Assembly: GCA_012840405.1 (NCBI GenBank)
Contig: DULM01000144.1
Span: forward strand, 1 to 38,741
DNA from: Syntrophomonadaceae bacterium
GTDB taxonomy: Bacteria > Bacillota > DSM-12270 > Thermacetogeniales > Thermacetogeniaceae
Length of the DNA: 38,741 bases
Direction: 5' to 3'
Below are positions 1-9,958 of this stretch, piece by piece; positions within the stretch are counted from its first letter, which is position 1, and every line of letters starts with the position of its first letter. The notes under the pieces are model-generated. The model did not search any database, had not been told where the DNA came from, and was given only the letters and a program-made list of their open reading frames with translations. The translations under genes were made by a program, and so were the position numbers.

Positions 1-258
1 ATTCGGTCTTGCTCCGGGTGGGGTTTACCTGGCCGGCCAGTCACCTGACCGCCGGTGCGCTCTTACCGCACCGTTCCACCCTTACCCAGCGCTGCTGGGC
101 GGTTTACATTTCTGTGGCACTTTCCTTGGGGTTACCCCCACTGGGTGTTACCCAGCACCCTGCCCTATGGAGCCCGGACTTTCCTCACGCACCGCTTTTC
201 AGCTTCTGGTACGCGCGATCACCCAGACTGCTTGCCTCCAACTATTCACTTCTCAAGT
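1..258 (-). ncRNA. rnpB: RNase P RNA, bacterial class A (3' end truncated by window start; 5' end approximate)
   Basis: The reverse complement contains GAGGAAAGTCCGGGCTCCATAGGGCAGGGTGCTGGGTAACACCCAG...AAACCGCC...GGTAAGGGTGGAACGGTGCGGTAAGAGCGCACC...AAACCCCACCCGGAGCAAGACCGAAT, the conserved class A RNase P core. The 5' limit is inferred from the promoter at 265-293. Confidence 0.95.
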
Positions 259-264
259 TTTATA

Positions 265-293
265 ATTATAACACCATCCTGCTCTGGTTGCAA
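265..293 (-). promoter_or_regulatory. Sigma-A type promoter for rnpB
   Basis: Minus strand TTGCAA - 17 nt - TATAAT, directly upstream of rnpB. The -35 box abuts the sufB stop codon (295). Confidence 0.75.
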
Positions 294-294
294 A

Positions 295-1512
295 TCAGAA
301 ATTAGATGCATCACTCATGGCAATGGCCTTCTGCACTTCTGCATCCAGTTCTTCAGGTAATCCCATGATCTTCACATTGAGGAAACCACGCACAATCATT
401 GCTGTAGCCTCATCCTCAGTAAGTCCCCGTGCCATCAGGTACTCAATCTCCTCCTGGGCGATCTTACCCACAGCAGCCTCATGGGAGAGTTCCACACCAT
501 CCACGCGTGCCTCCAGTTCAGGAACAGCGTAGATCACACCCTTTGGAGAAAGCATCAAGCCGCGGCACTCCAGGTGTCCTTTGGCTCCTTCCCGTTCACC
601 TACCAGACGACCCCGGTTGACGATCCGCCCACCCCTGGTAAGGGACCTGGCGATGATCTCCGCTCTGCTGCCTTCACCCTGCAGTACCACCTGGGAACCA
701 ACATCTATATCGGAATTGGGGTAGCCAACAATGATTGAGTGATACCTGGCCACACTGTTTTTCCCCTTTAAATAGGTAGTTGGATACATCTGGACGGTCC
801 TGACCGGTGTCATACTGATGTAGTTAGAAAGGTAAGTGCCCCCCTCCTCAACTACTGATACTGTGCGGGGCCGCACAACAACCTCTTCACCCCAGTTGTG
901 TATCATTGTAAAAGTGAGTTTTGCGTTTTTTTTCACATAAATCTCTGTGATTCCAATATGCATACCCGATCCGATATGACTTGCTGTGGTGCAGCCTGTA
1001 ATGATGTTCAGGTCTGAACCCTCTTCAGCAATAATGATATTATGGGCGCTCTGAAGCAAGCCCTCTCGACCGATAAACATACAGGCCTGAAGGGGGTAAA
1101 TCGCCTTAATCCCCGGCAGTGCCCTGATAAAGTAACCCCTGTTTCCCTCCAATGCTGCTTTTGCGGTGTACTTGTCCTTATCAACCTCTACTAAATTCCA
1201 ATAAAGATCATGGAGCCAATCATATTTTTCCAGGGCCTCTGCAGTACCCATCACATCCAGCCCTTCCTGCAACACGCTGGCATGGATTACCGAATTATCC
1301 TGCAGAATAAAAGTACCAGTTCTCTCTTTCTCTGTTGTATCCACCCCAGCAACAAGCATATCTTTTTTCTCTTCTTCTGGGAGTTCCTGGATGTTCTCTA
1401 AATAAGGATGCTCCTTTCCCCCTGCCTCAAAATTCGATATATCTATTTCTTCTTCATTGAGAGCATTCTTATTAAGTGCCTTTAATGCCTTTTGGCGCAG
1501 TTCCTCCTGCAT
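295..1512 (-). CDS. sufB: SufB/SufD-family Fe-S cluster scaffold protein (minimal SufBC/SMS type)
   Basis: 405 aa with SufBD-core motifs (VVLQGEGSRAEIIARSLTRGGRIVNRGRLVGEREGAKGHLECRGLMLSPKGVIYAVPELEARVDGVELSHEAAVGKI). It is adjacent to a SufC ATPase. Confidence 0.92.
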   Translation of the reverse strand: MQEELRQKALKALNKNALNEEEIDISNFEAGGKEHPYLENIQELPEEEKKDMLVAGVDTTEKERTGTFILQDNSVIHASVLQEGLDVMGTAEALEKYDWLHDLYWNLVEVDKDKYTAKAALEGNRGYFIRALPGIKAIYPLQACMFIGREGLLQSAHNIIIAEEGSDLNIITGCTTASHIGSGMHIGITEIYVKKNAKLTFTMIHNWGEEVVVRPRTVSVVEEGGTYLSNYISMTPVRTVQMYPTTYLKGKNSVARYHSIIVGYPNSDIDVGSQVVLQGEGSRAEIIARSLTRGGRIVNRGRLVGEREGAKGHLECRGLMLSPKGVIYAVPELEARVDGVELSHEAAVGKIAQEEIEYLMARGLTEDEATAMIVRGFLNVKIMGLPEELDAEVQKAIAMSDASNF

Positions 1513-1525
1513 CTACAATCCCTCC

Positions 1526-2299
1526 TTATGCCAGACATCTGGTGCAGTCAGCATATCCGTATTTCTGAATACACCCCAGCAACTCCCTGGGGTTTAAACC
1601 GGTACAGGACAGTTCACCATGATAGAGAACATGTCCAATATCTGCAGGAACATAATCAAGGATATAACCGGTGTGGGTAATGATCAGCCCTGCTTTTTTC
1701 CGGCTTTCTTTTGCTTCTCGCCGCGAACATACCGGTTTGTGGTAGCCATCTTTTTGCAGCAAACGGTTGACTGCATCTCCTATGATGGCAATATTCTCCA
1801 GGTCGACTCCAGATTCAGGTTCATCAAGTAAAACTAAATCCGGGTTTTGCACCAGAAGCTGGAGCATTTCTGAGCGCTTGACCTCCCCACCCGAAAAACC
1901 GTAGTTCACATCCCGCTCAAGAAATGAAAGCAGGTTGAGAGGCTCTGCCAATTCATTAATATTATTTTCTTCCCTATCAGTTGCTTGGAGCAAATCACCC
2001 AGAGATACCCCTCTCAGGACAGGAGGGCGCTGAAAAGAAATCCCTATCCCCAATTTCGCCCTTTCGGTAACCGATAGGGATGTGATATCCTTTCCCTTAA
2101 AAAAGATCTTGCCACTTGTTACTTGATATCTATCAAATCCCATGATCGCTCCCAGCAGTGTTGATTTGCCAGAACCATTGGGCCCAAAAAGAACATGGGT
2201 TTCCCCTGGTTTAATGTGGAGATTAACTCCCTTTAATATAGTTTTCCCTCCTACTGCAACATAAAGATCCTCTACTCTTAGCATTGCTGCCTCCCTCAT
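1526..2299 (-). CDS. sufC: SufC-family ABC ATPase
   Basis: Walker A GPNGSGKST, signature FSGGEVKRSEM, Walker B LVLLDEPESGVDLENI, H-loop ITHTGYILDYV, and a Cys-containing tail YADCTRCLA. Confidence 0.92.
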   Translation of the reverse strand: MREAAMLRVEDLYVAVGGKTILKGVNLHIKPGETHVLFGPNGSGKSTLLGAIMGFDRYQVTSGKIFFKGKDITSLSVTERAKLGIGISFQRPPVLRGVSLGDLLQATDREENNINELAEPLNLLSFLERDVNYGFSGGEVKRSEMLQLLVQNPDLVLLDEPESGVDLENIAIIGDAVNRLLQKDGYHKPVCSRREAKESRKKAGLIITHTGYILDYVPADIGHVLYHGELSCTGLNPRELLGCIQKYGYADCTRCLA

Positions 2300-2435
2300 T
2301 CAAAAAATATACCGAAATTTTCACAACAACTATGTTTTCTTTATTTGCGGCTAAAATCCTTCCTCTATCATAGGAATTCTGGTATAAACACTAAAGAAAA
2401 CATAAAATTCTCTTTATTATACATGATCAAATAAA

Positions 2436-4193
2436 TTAAATTACACTGGTAGCACCCCGGTAAATTAACCCTCTCATACTATCAACTGTGATGGTTCCGT
2501 CATCCCTCAGTATTTTAGTTGCCCCATCAACCCCAACTATTGCAGGGATACCCAGGTTCAAAGCTACAATAGCAGCATGAGAGGTAAGACCTCCTTCCTC
2601 TGTAATAACCGCTCCCGCCTTCTGCAATGCAGGGACATAATCCCGATCAGTGCTGACAGCAACCAGAATATCTCCTACCTGAACTTTCTCCAGAGCCTCA
2701 TCAGGTGTTGTACAAATGCGCACCTTACCGATCACTGCTCGATTGCCAATGCCCTTTCCTCTGGCCAGTACCTCCCCTACAATATGCACTTTGATCAAAT
2801 TGGTAGTACCGGGAACCCCTGCTGGAACACCGGCAGTGATCACAATCAGATCACCACATTTAATCAATCCTTCATTTAAACTGGCATCAACCGCATTTTT
2901 AATCATCTCATCAGTGTTATTTATATCTTCTGTGGGCAGGCTCTGCACCCCCCACACCAAACATAATTTGCGGCGCACCCTTTCATCAGGACACACCGCA
3001 ATGACCGGTGCCCGAGGACGATACTTAGAAACGGACCTGGCTGTAAATCCTGATTTGGTGGAAGTTATGATTGCGGCTGCCCCCAGATCCTGGGCAATGG
3101 TGCAGGAGGCATGGCTGATCGCATCTGTGGTAGTATTGGGTCTCTCTGCTGTTCTTTGCAGAAGTATGTTTGCATAATCCAGTGATTCTTCAGTCCGTTC
3201 AGCAATTTTGGACATCATACGGAGCGCTTCTAGAGGGTATTTACCTGCGGCTGTCTCCCCAGACAGCATAACAGCATCTGTCCCATCAAGAATAGCATTA
3301 GCCACATCACTGGCCTCAGCCCTGGTGGGGCGCGGGTTACGGATCATTGAATCCAGCATCTGGGTAGCGGTAATCACCGGTTTCCCAGCACGATTGCACT
3401 TTTTGATGATGGTTTTCTGGATTAAAGGAACATCCTGTGCTGGTATGACAACCCCCATATCCCCTCTGGCAACCATGATGCCATTGGATACCTTGATGAT
3501 ATCATCAATATTCTTGACCCCTTCCTCATTTTCGATTTTAGAGATAATATGAATATCAGCATCTCGGGATTCCAACAGGCGCCTGATGGCCAGCACATCA
3601 CTGGAGCGTCTGACAAAAGATGCTGCTATAAAATCGACACCCTGTTCAATACCAAAGTTAATATCATTGATATCTTTTTCAGTTAATGAAGGAAGGTCAA
3701 GGGAAACACCCGGAACATTGACATTTTTCTGATTGCCCAGTTTTCCCCCTGTAATCACCTTACAAAGGATTTCCGTTTCTGTTGTGGAGATAACCTCCAG
3801 TTGCAGCATTCCATCAGCTATCATAATGGTGTTACCTGCTGCCACAATTTGCGGCAGTGTGCGATTGGTGATGGAAAACCGTTTCTCATCACCTAAAATA
3901 TCTTCTGTGGTGATGACAACCTGGCTACCTTCCTTTAAAGTTACCTGATCTCCTTTGACATAGCCTGTACGGATCTCCGGCCCTTTGGTATCAAGCATCA
4001 AGGCAATACTTTTTCCCGTTTCTTCCATAGCCTGGCGCAGTCTAATAATACGTGCCTCATGTTCTTCATGAGTACCGTGTGAAAAATTTAAGCGCGCCAC
4101 ATCCATACCCGCTTCTATCATCTTCTTCATCATCTCTAGCGAATCGCTGGCAGGACCAATGGTGCAAACAATCTTGGTTTTTCTCACTGTCAA
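2436..4193 (-). CDS. pyk: Pyruvate kinase with C-terminal PEP-utilizer-type domain
   Basis: 585 aa. N-terminus RKTKIVCTIGPASDSLEMMKKMIEAGMDVARLNFSHG and MVARGDMGV...TATQMLDSM. C-terminal extension ILVAVSTDRDYVPALQKAGAVITEEGGLTSHAAIVALNLGIPAIVG. Confidence 0.97.
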   Translation of the reverse strand: MTVRKTKIVCTIGPASDSLEMMKKMIEAGMDVARLNFSHGTHEEHEARIIRLRQAMEETGKSIALMLDTKGPEIRTGYVKGDQVTLKEGSQVVITTEDILGDEKRFSITNRTLPQIVAAGNTIMIADGMLQLEVISTTETEILCKVITGGKLGNQKNVNVPGVSLDLPSLTEKDINDINFGIEQGVDFIAASFVRRSSDVLAIRRLLESRDADIHIISKIENEEGVKNIDDIIKVSNGIMVARGDMGVVIPAQDVPLIQKTIIKKCNRAGKPVITATQMLDSMIRNPRPTRAEASDVANAILDGTDAVMLSGETAAGKYPLEALRMMSKIAERTEESLDYANILLQRTAERPNTTTDAISHASCTIAQDLGAAAIITSTKSGFTARSVSKYRPRAPVIAVCPDERVRRKLCLVWGVQSLPTEDINNTDEMIKNAVDASLNEGLIKCGDLIVITAGVPAGVPGTTNLIKVHIVGEVLARGKGIGNRAVIGKVRICTTPDEALEKVQVGDILVAVSTDRDYVPALQKAGAVITEEGGLTSHAAIVALNLGIPAIVGVDGATKILRDDGTITVDSMRGLIYRGATSVI

Positions 4194-4204
4194 ACCCCTC
4201 CATT

Positions 4205-5173
4205 CTAAATGGCAAGAACAGCAGCCAATTCCCAGATGCTGCGGTCCAATACCTTTTCTCGACTCAAAACATCTTCCAAATCCAAAGCCAACAATTCCCC
4301 TGCAGCAATCCCTACCATCTTTCTATTTGCTCCCTGTAATAAAAGCTCAACAGCTTTCGCCCCCATGCGGCTGGCCAGCATTCGATCCAATGCAGTAGGA
4401 GTACCACCACGCTGTAGATGGCCTAGGATAGTGATACGGGTCTCCAGACCTGTCCTTTTTCTAATTTCATCCCCAACCTCTATAGCACTGGCTGCACCCT
4501 CAGCAACAATGATAATACTATGGAGTTTACCGCGGTTGATGCCTCTCTCTAACTTGAAGATCACCTCATTCATATCCAGATCTATCTCCGGAAGCAGAAT
4601 GGATTCTGCCCCACCGGCAAGACCAGCATAAAGGGCAATCTGACCAGTTTTTCGCCCCATCACTTCAATAATAAAAACCCGCTCATGTGAAGTAGCAGTG
4701 TCCCGGATCTTATTGATGGCATCTACCACATTGTTTACTGCAGTATCAAAACCGATGGATAGTTCAGTACCTGCCAGATCATTGTCAATCGTTGCTGGTA
4801 TCCCCACTACCGGCATTCCGCATTTAGCCAGAGCGATAGCACCACGCATTGAACCCTCCCCACCGATCACAACTAATGCATCAATCCCTTCCTCCTGCAG
4901 ATTTTTGATAGCCTTCCGTTGGCCCTCCTCAGTTTTGAATTCCTCACATCTAGCTGTGTGTAGAATGGTGCCTCCCCGATGAATAATATCAGCCACCGAC
5001 CCCAGCGAAAACTGGACAAATTCCTTTTTCAAAAGCCCCAAATACCCTCTTTTGATCCCTATAACCTGCAAACCTTGAAAGATGCTCATCCGGACCACTG
5101 CTCTGATAGCTGCATTCATTCCGGGTGCATCACCGCCACTGGTAAGCACACCGATACGATTCACCTCATACAT
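4205..5173 (-). CDS. pfkA: ATP-dependent 6-phosphofructokinase
   Basis: 322 aa with IGVLTSGGDAPGMNAAIRAVVR, VVIGGEGSMRGA, GIPATIDNDL and ILGHLQRGGTPTALDR. Confidence 0.97.
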   Translation of the reverse strand: MYEVNRIGVLTSGGDAPGMNAAIRAVVRMSIFQGLQVIGIKRGYLGLLKKEFVQFSLGSVADIIHRGGTILHTARCEEFKTEEGQRKAIKNLQEEGIDALVVIGGEGSMRGAIALAKCGMPVVGIPATIDNDLAGTELSIGFDTAVNNVVDAINKIRDTATSHERVFIIEVMGRKTGQIALYAGLAGGAESILLPEIDLDMNEVIFKLERGINRGKLHSIIIVAEGAASAIEVGDEIRKRTGLETRITILGHLQRGGTPTALDRMLASRMGAKAVELLLQGANRKMVGIAAGELLALDLEDVLSREKVLDRSIWELAAVLAI

Positions 5174-5263
5174 AACACCAACACCTTTTCCAACTCATAT
5201 AACTATTTTTCCCTTGTTCCTTTCCCCTATGCCAGTACTGATCAGATAACAGCAACCAGGCTC

Positions 5264-5300
5264 AATAGCAAAAAACCTGCAGTGATAGCTGCAGGTGATA
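5264..5300 (-). terminator. Rho-independent terminator
   Basis: Minus strand CACCTGCAGCTATCACTGCAGGTTTTTTG: CCTGCAG/CTGCAGG stem followed by T6, downstream of the small ORF at 5331. Confidence 0.75.
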
Positions 5301-5330
5301 ATAAAGTAATAAGGCTGGATAAAAACATTA

Positions 5331-5531
5331 TCAAAATGTAATATTGCTCGCTAAGATTTCATGGGCTTCTTCAGCTTCCGACTCAGGCACAAGGATTTCT
5401 ACAGAGCTCCCATTTCCATTTTGTGATATACCAGCAGGACGAAGTGTAGCCAACACACCCTCACCCATCAGCATATTCATCACCGATTCTGCTCGCTCCC
5501 GGTTTGACGCAATATAAATCACTGTCCACAT
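5331..5531 (-). CDS. DUF2007-like small protein
   Basis: MWTVIYIASNRERAESVMNMLMGEGVLATLRP...EILVPESEAEEAHEILAS resembles small DUF2007-type proteins. Start moved to the ATG at 5531, behind a GGAGGGGGG Shine-Dalgarno; the ORF track starts at 5552. Confidence 0.65.
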   Translation of the reverse strand: MWTVIYIASNRERAESVMNMLMGEGVLATLRPAGISQNGNGSSVEILVPESEAEEAHEILASNITF

Positions 5532-5595
5532 TGATTTTGGTCCCCCCTCCAAAATCTTCGCAGATCGATCTTAATTCAGCCTACGCCACTAAATT

Positions 5596-5623
5596 CTTTC
5601 TTTATCTATCTTTCTTTATCTAT
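5596..5623 (-). repeat. Perfect 14-nt tandem duplication (ATAGATAAAGAAAG x2) in the mtrB-DUF2007 spacer
   Basis: Minus strand reads ATAGATAAAGAAAGATAGATAAAGAAAG. Confidence 0.9.
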
Positions 5624-5633
5624 ATCTATAATA

Positions 5634-5870
5634 CTATTCTGACGCAGTGTCGATAACACCATGCCTGGTATAGATCTCAGCTTTACCCCGTACCTTGATG
5701 GCAGAGGTATTCTCAGTAAACTGTGCGATCATCACTTCACCTTTATCCAATTTTTCAGTATGATGAAATCTGGTATCCTTCCCGCGAGTAAGTCCAATAA
5801 TGGTCACACCATTTTCTAATGCTTTGATTGCTATATACTCCGCCTGCACAACACTGCTGCAATCATCCAT
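5634..5870 (-). CDS. mtrB: Trp RNA-binding attenuation protein (TRAP)
   Basis: [60 protein letters not shown] closely matches B. subtilis MtrB as I recall it ([49 protein letters not shown]). Start set at the ATG at 5870 behind AGGGGG; the ORF track starts at TTG 5876. Confidence 0.93.
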   Translation of the reverse strand: MDDCSSVVQAEYIAIKALENGVTIIGLTRGKDTRFHHTEKLDKGEVMIAQFTENTSAIKVRGKAEIYTRHGVIDTASE

Positions 5871-5902
5871 CAGCAAACCCCCTTTCTCTATACAACTAGA
5901 AA

Positions 5903-8900
5903 TCAGGCTGTCTCTTGATGATCAATTCCGGCCAAATAAGCTGAGTCTTTGCTCAGATAATAGCAGGATCCAGGGCCGCACAGTTCTTCAATCAAGTAAA
6001 TTAATTTCTGATCTTTATCTACTCCAAAGGATGATCCGGCCCGTACCAAAGCCCGGTCTTCAACAAAATACAGCAAGACCGGGTTGATCCCCTGATGCTG
6101 AGCCAAAAGGACCCTCAGTTTCTCCAGTATTTCTGGAGTAACCGCATAGGAATTAATCCTAATATATAGATAGTGTTCAGGGTTGACAGGTACAGTTTCC
6201 AAGGGTTTTACCCCCTCACCGAAGATGCGGTATGATTCATCCTGTATGCTTAAACGCCCCTCTACCAGCACCAAGGCATCCTCTCTCAGGTATGAGCTTT
6301 CATCAATGTTCTTTGGGAAATAGATAACATCCACACTGCCCCTTTTATCTTCTACAGTAAAATAGATCACACTGTTCCCCTTTTTAGTTGTGCTGCGTTT
6401 TAATGAGGTGATCATGCCACCTATTTTGATATGCTCCCCATCCCGGTAGCGTCCCAATTCTCCGATACCAGTACTTGTTTTTCGGGAGAGAATACGCTCA
6501 TATCCCTCCAGAGGATGACCGCTTACATAAAAACCCAACATCTCTTTTTCCCGTGCTAACAGTTCCCTTTTGGGATACTCAGGTACCTGGGGAAGAGTAT
6601 GCTGCTTATGCTCTCTTACCGGTTCATCCAGCATATCCAGCAATGATATCTGGCCGGTTAGCTGTAGGTCCCTGTCCCTCCTGACTGCCTGTGCATTTTC
6701 TATACATTCATCCACGATCGCCATCAGCTGTGACCTGTAGGCCCCCAGTGAATCAAAGGCCCCACACAGGATCAGGCTTTCTATTACCCGTTTATTCACC
6801 TGATGCAGATCCACCCGCTGGCAAAAATCATCTAAGGATAGAAAAATTCCTCCCTGCCTGCGGGCTTCAATAATTGCCTGGACAGCCCCTTCACCTACAT
6901 TTTTAACAGCAGCCAATCCAAACCTGATACTGCCCCCTGTAACTGTAAAGTTCTCCAGGGACTCATTAACATCAGGGGGTAAAATATCAATTTTTAACCT
7001 GCGGCATTCCTGGATATAATAAGAAACTTTGTCCGAATTGTTTCTGAAACTAGTCAGCATGGCCGCCATAAATTCTACAGGATAATGAGCCTTTAAATAA
7101 GCTGTCTGATAAGCAATCAGTGCATAGGCAGCAGAATGGCTTTTATTAAAACCGTAACCGGCGAAGTGCTCCATCAGATCGAAAATCTCCCCAGCCACAC
7201 GCGGGCTTACTTTGTTTTTTTGAGCGCCCTCAATAAAACTTTGTCTCATTGACGCAAGAACTTCCGGTTTCTTTTTACCCATAGCCCTGCGCATATTATC
7301 CGCCTCAGCCATAGAGAATCCAGCCAACTCACAGGAGATCTGCATGACCTGTTCTTGATAAAGAATTACCCCATAAGTTTCTTTCAGTATCGGTTCTAAG
7401 GTGGGATAGAGATACTCTACTTTAGTCTGACCATTTTTCCTGCTGATGAAATCATCAACCATTCCACTCCCTAGTGGGCCGGGCCGGTAAAGAGCAACCA
7501 AAGCGATTAAATCCTCAAAACGCTGGGGTTTCATATTTTTTAACAGGTGACGCATCCCTGTGCTCTCTAACTGGAAGACACCTGTAGTTTCCCCGGACCC
7601 CAATAGTTCATATGTTTTTTGGTCATCTAAAGGAAAATCGTCAGGGTCAAGCTTGATCTGTCTCCCTGATTCGATAATCTTCAGTGTATCTCCGATCACA
7701 GTCAGGGTACGAAGCCCCAAAAAGTCCATCTTTAAAAGTCCGATCTCCTCAACGGTCTCCTTGGGGAACTGAGTGATTACTGCATCACCATTTCTCTGGA
7801 GAGGCAAAAAGTTTACCAGCGGTTCCCCAGCGATCACAATACCTGCGGCATGAGTTGATGCATGGCGTGGCATTCCTTCGATAGCACGGGCAAGATCTAT
7901 GAGTTGCTTGACCTCTGGATCACTGTCATAAAGCTGTTTCAGTTCCGGGGTCTGGAGTGCTTTATCAAGGGTGACTCCCAGTTCTTCAGGAACCAGTTTG
8001 GCGATCCTGTCCACCTCTGACAGAGGCAGGTTTAAAACCCTCCCCACATCACGGATAGCCGCCCGGGCCATCATTGTACCAAAGGTAATGATCTGAGCCA
8101 CATGATCCTTTCCATATTTAGAAACCACATAATCGATTACTTCTTCCCGTCGCTCATAACAAAAATCGATATCTATATCAGGCATGGTAATACGATCAGG
8201 ATTGAGAAACCGTTCAAAAAGGAGGCCGTATTCCAGTGGATTGATATTGGTGATCCCCAATACATAAGCTACCAGCGATCCCGCCGCAGAACCACGGCCT
8301 GGCCCTACCAAAATCCCTTTCCTGCGTGCCCAGTTAACAAAGTCTTGAACAATCAGGAAATAGCCGGAAAAACCCATCTGCTGAATCACACGCAGTTCAT
8401 GATTCAACCGCTCCCGGGCTTCCTGGGGAACATTACCTGAAAAGCGTTGAACGATTCCTTCCTCACAAAGTTTGCGCAAATAAGAATCCAGGTCAAAGCC
8501 CTCAGGAACCTGATACTGAGGCAAGTGCATCTGGCTGAAATCAAACTCCAGCTGGCAGCGTTCAGCAATTTCCCTGGTTATCCTCAAAGCATCTAGATCA
8601 TTGGGGAAAAGGGAAGCCATTTCCGAGGCGGATTTTAGATAGTACTCCTGCCCATCAAAACGCAAACGGTTTTCATCCTGTATGGTTTTCCCGGTCTGGA
8701 TACAGAGCAGAACATCGTGTATCTGTGCATCTTTTCTCTGAATGTAATGGGAGTCATTGGTAACAACCAGGGGGATCCCTGTTTCAGCTGAAAGTTTACG
8801 GAGTGCTTCATTTACCAACTGCTGCTCAGGCAGATGGTGATCCATCATTTCCAGGAAAAAATTATCTTTACCAAAGATTTCCCGATACTCCATGGCGGTT

Positions 8901-9373
8901 TGGCGAGCTTTATCATAGTCCTTGTCGAGGATTAATCTGGGGATTTCTCCTGCTAAACAGGCGCTTAAGCCGATCACACCTTTGCTGTGCTCAGCCAGCA
9001 GTTCCTTATCTGCTCTGGGTTTATAATAGAACCCTTCAAGATAGGCATTGGACACAATTTTAAGCAAATTTTTATATCCAAGCTCATTTTCGGCAAGAAG
9101 CACCAGATGATGTGGTGAATCATCTATATGTGCCTCTTTATCAAAACGGCTGCGGGGTGCCATATAGACCTCACAACCGATAACCGGGTGAATACCCGCC
9201 TTTTTAGCCAGTTTATAAAAATCTACAACCCCGTACATCACACCATGATCAGTAAGTGCAAGGGAAGGCATCTCCAGTTCAACCGCTTTCTGTACCAGGT
9301 CTTTAATACGGGATGCCCCATCCAACAGGCTGTATTCACTATGTACATGAAGGTGAACAAAATCTGAAGTCAT
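5903..9373 (-). CDS. dnaE: DNA polymerase III subunit alpha
   Basis: 1156 aa. PHP domain [60 protein letters not shown], and a C-terminal OB-fold. Confidence 0.98.
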   Translation of the reverse strand: MTSDFVHLHVHSEYSLLDGASRIKDLVQKAVELEMPSLALTDHGVMYGVVDFYKLAKKAGIHPVIGCEVYMAPRSRFDKEAHIDDSPHHLVLLAENELGYKNLLKIVSNAYLEGFYYKPRADKELLAEHSKGVIGLSACLAGEIPRLILDKDYDKARQTAMEYREIFGKDNFFLEMMDHHLPEQQLVNEALRKLSAETGIPLVVTNDSHYIQRKDAQIHDVLLCIQTGKTIQDENRLRFDGQEYYLKSASEMASLFPNDLDALRITREIAERCQLEFDFSQMHLPQYQVPEGFDLDSYLRKLCEEGIVQRFSGNVPQEARERLNHELRVIQQMGFSGYFLIVQDFVNWARRKGILVGPGRGSAAGSLVAYVLGITNINPLEYGLLFERFLNPDRITMPDIDIDFCYERREEVIDYVVSKYGKDHVAQIITFGTMMARAAIRDVGRVLNLPLSEVDRIAKLVPEELGVTLDKALQTPELKQLYDSDPEVKQLIDLARAIEGMPRHASTHAAGIVIAGEPLVNFLPLQRNGDAVITQFPKETVEEIGLLKMDFLGLRTLTVIGDTLKIIESGRQIKLDPDDFPLDDQKTYELLGSGETTGVFQLESTGMRHLLKNMKPQRFEDLIALVALYRPGPLGSGMVDDFISRKNGQTKVEYLYPTLEPILKETYGVILYQEQVMQISCELAGFSMAEADNMRRAMGKKKPEVLASMRQSFIEGAQKNKVSPRVAGEIFDLMEHFAGYGFNKSHSAAYALIAYQTAYLKAHYPVEFMAAMLTSFRNNSDKVSYYIQECRRLKIDILPPDVNESLENFTVTGGSIRFGLAAVKNVGEGAVQAIIEARRQGGIFLSLDDFCQRVDLHQVNKRVIESLILCGAFDSLGAYRSQLMAIVDECIENAQAVRRDRDLQLTGQISLLDMLDEPVREHKQHTLPQVPEYPKRELLAREKEMLGFYVSGHPLEGYERILSRKTSTGIGELGRYRDGEHIKIGGMITSLKRSTTKKGNSVIYFTVEDKRGSVDVIYFPKNIDESSYLREDALVLVEGRLSIQDESYRIFGEGVKPLETVPVNPEHYLYIRINSYAVTPEILEKLRVLLAQHQGINPVLLYFVEDRALVRAGSSFGVDKDQKLIYLIEELCGPGSCYYLSKDSAYLAGIDHQETA

Positions 9374-9527
9374 ATCTTATTTCTCCATTCATAAATCTCA
9401 ATATATGGCAAGTAGAACAATTCCCCCGGTATCTTTCATCATTCCGGTGGGAGTTATAAAAGCCACCAGTCTTTGCCAGTAGTCTAACACAAGCCTCATT
9501 TGTAAACAAGTTCCCCTGCCAGCAGTG

Positions 9528-9555
9528 AAAAAAACCCCTCGCAAACCAAGGGGTA
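9528..9555 (-). terminator. Rho-independent terminator downstream of tRNA-Pro
   Basis: Minus strand CCCCTTGGTTTGCGAGGGGTTTTTTT. Confidence 0.8.
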
Positions 9556-9621
9556 TTTATTACTGTGAGTGGTAGGTTTTTTAAGGGAATGTATTAGGGA
9601 GTATTGATGTTTTGGGTGATT

Positions 9622-9699
9622 TGGTCGGGATGACTGGATTTGAACCAGCGACCTCACGGTCCCGAACCGTGCGCTCTAGCCAAACTGAGCTACATCCCG
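9622..9699 (-). tRNA. tRNA-Pro (anticodon CGG), CCA encoded
   Basis: Reverse complement CGGGATGTAGCTCAGTTTGGCTAGAGCGCACGGTTCGGGACCGTGAGGTCGCTGGTTCAAATCCAGTCATCCCGACCA. Acceptor CGGGATG/CATCCCG pairs, and the anticodon loop is TTCGGGA. Confidence 0.96.
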
Positions 9700-9958
9700 A
9701 ACTTTCCGCTAATCATTTTACTTCTTTTTCTTTCGACAGTCAAGCACTATAGATCACTTCCCAACTTGAGTCCCTTTGCTATTACCCCTTTTTACCTGTA
9801 AAAAATCATAGATTCCTCTTTCAACATGATAAAGCACTGTAAATTTTTCTCTCCTCCAGAAAAGCTCTATTTTTCGATGTTTTTTGTAATACACTTCGAC
9901 CAGAACAGACACTTTATTATTAATGCCTCCTGTATAATGGTATTCGGAGGTGTTATTA

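Noticed and set aside
9-360. ORFs 9..305 and 55..360 on the plus strand
   Set aside because: They lie antisense across rnpB; the sequence is explained by RNase P RNA conservation.
2716-4398. Plus-strand ORFs opposite pyk/pfkA (e.g. 153 aa and 140 aa)
   Set aside because: Shadow ORFs antisense to well-conserved enzymes with no recognisable motif.
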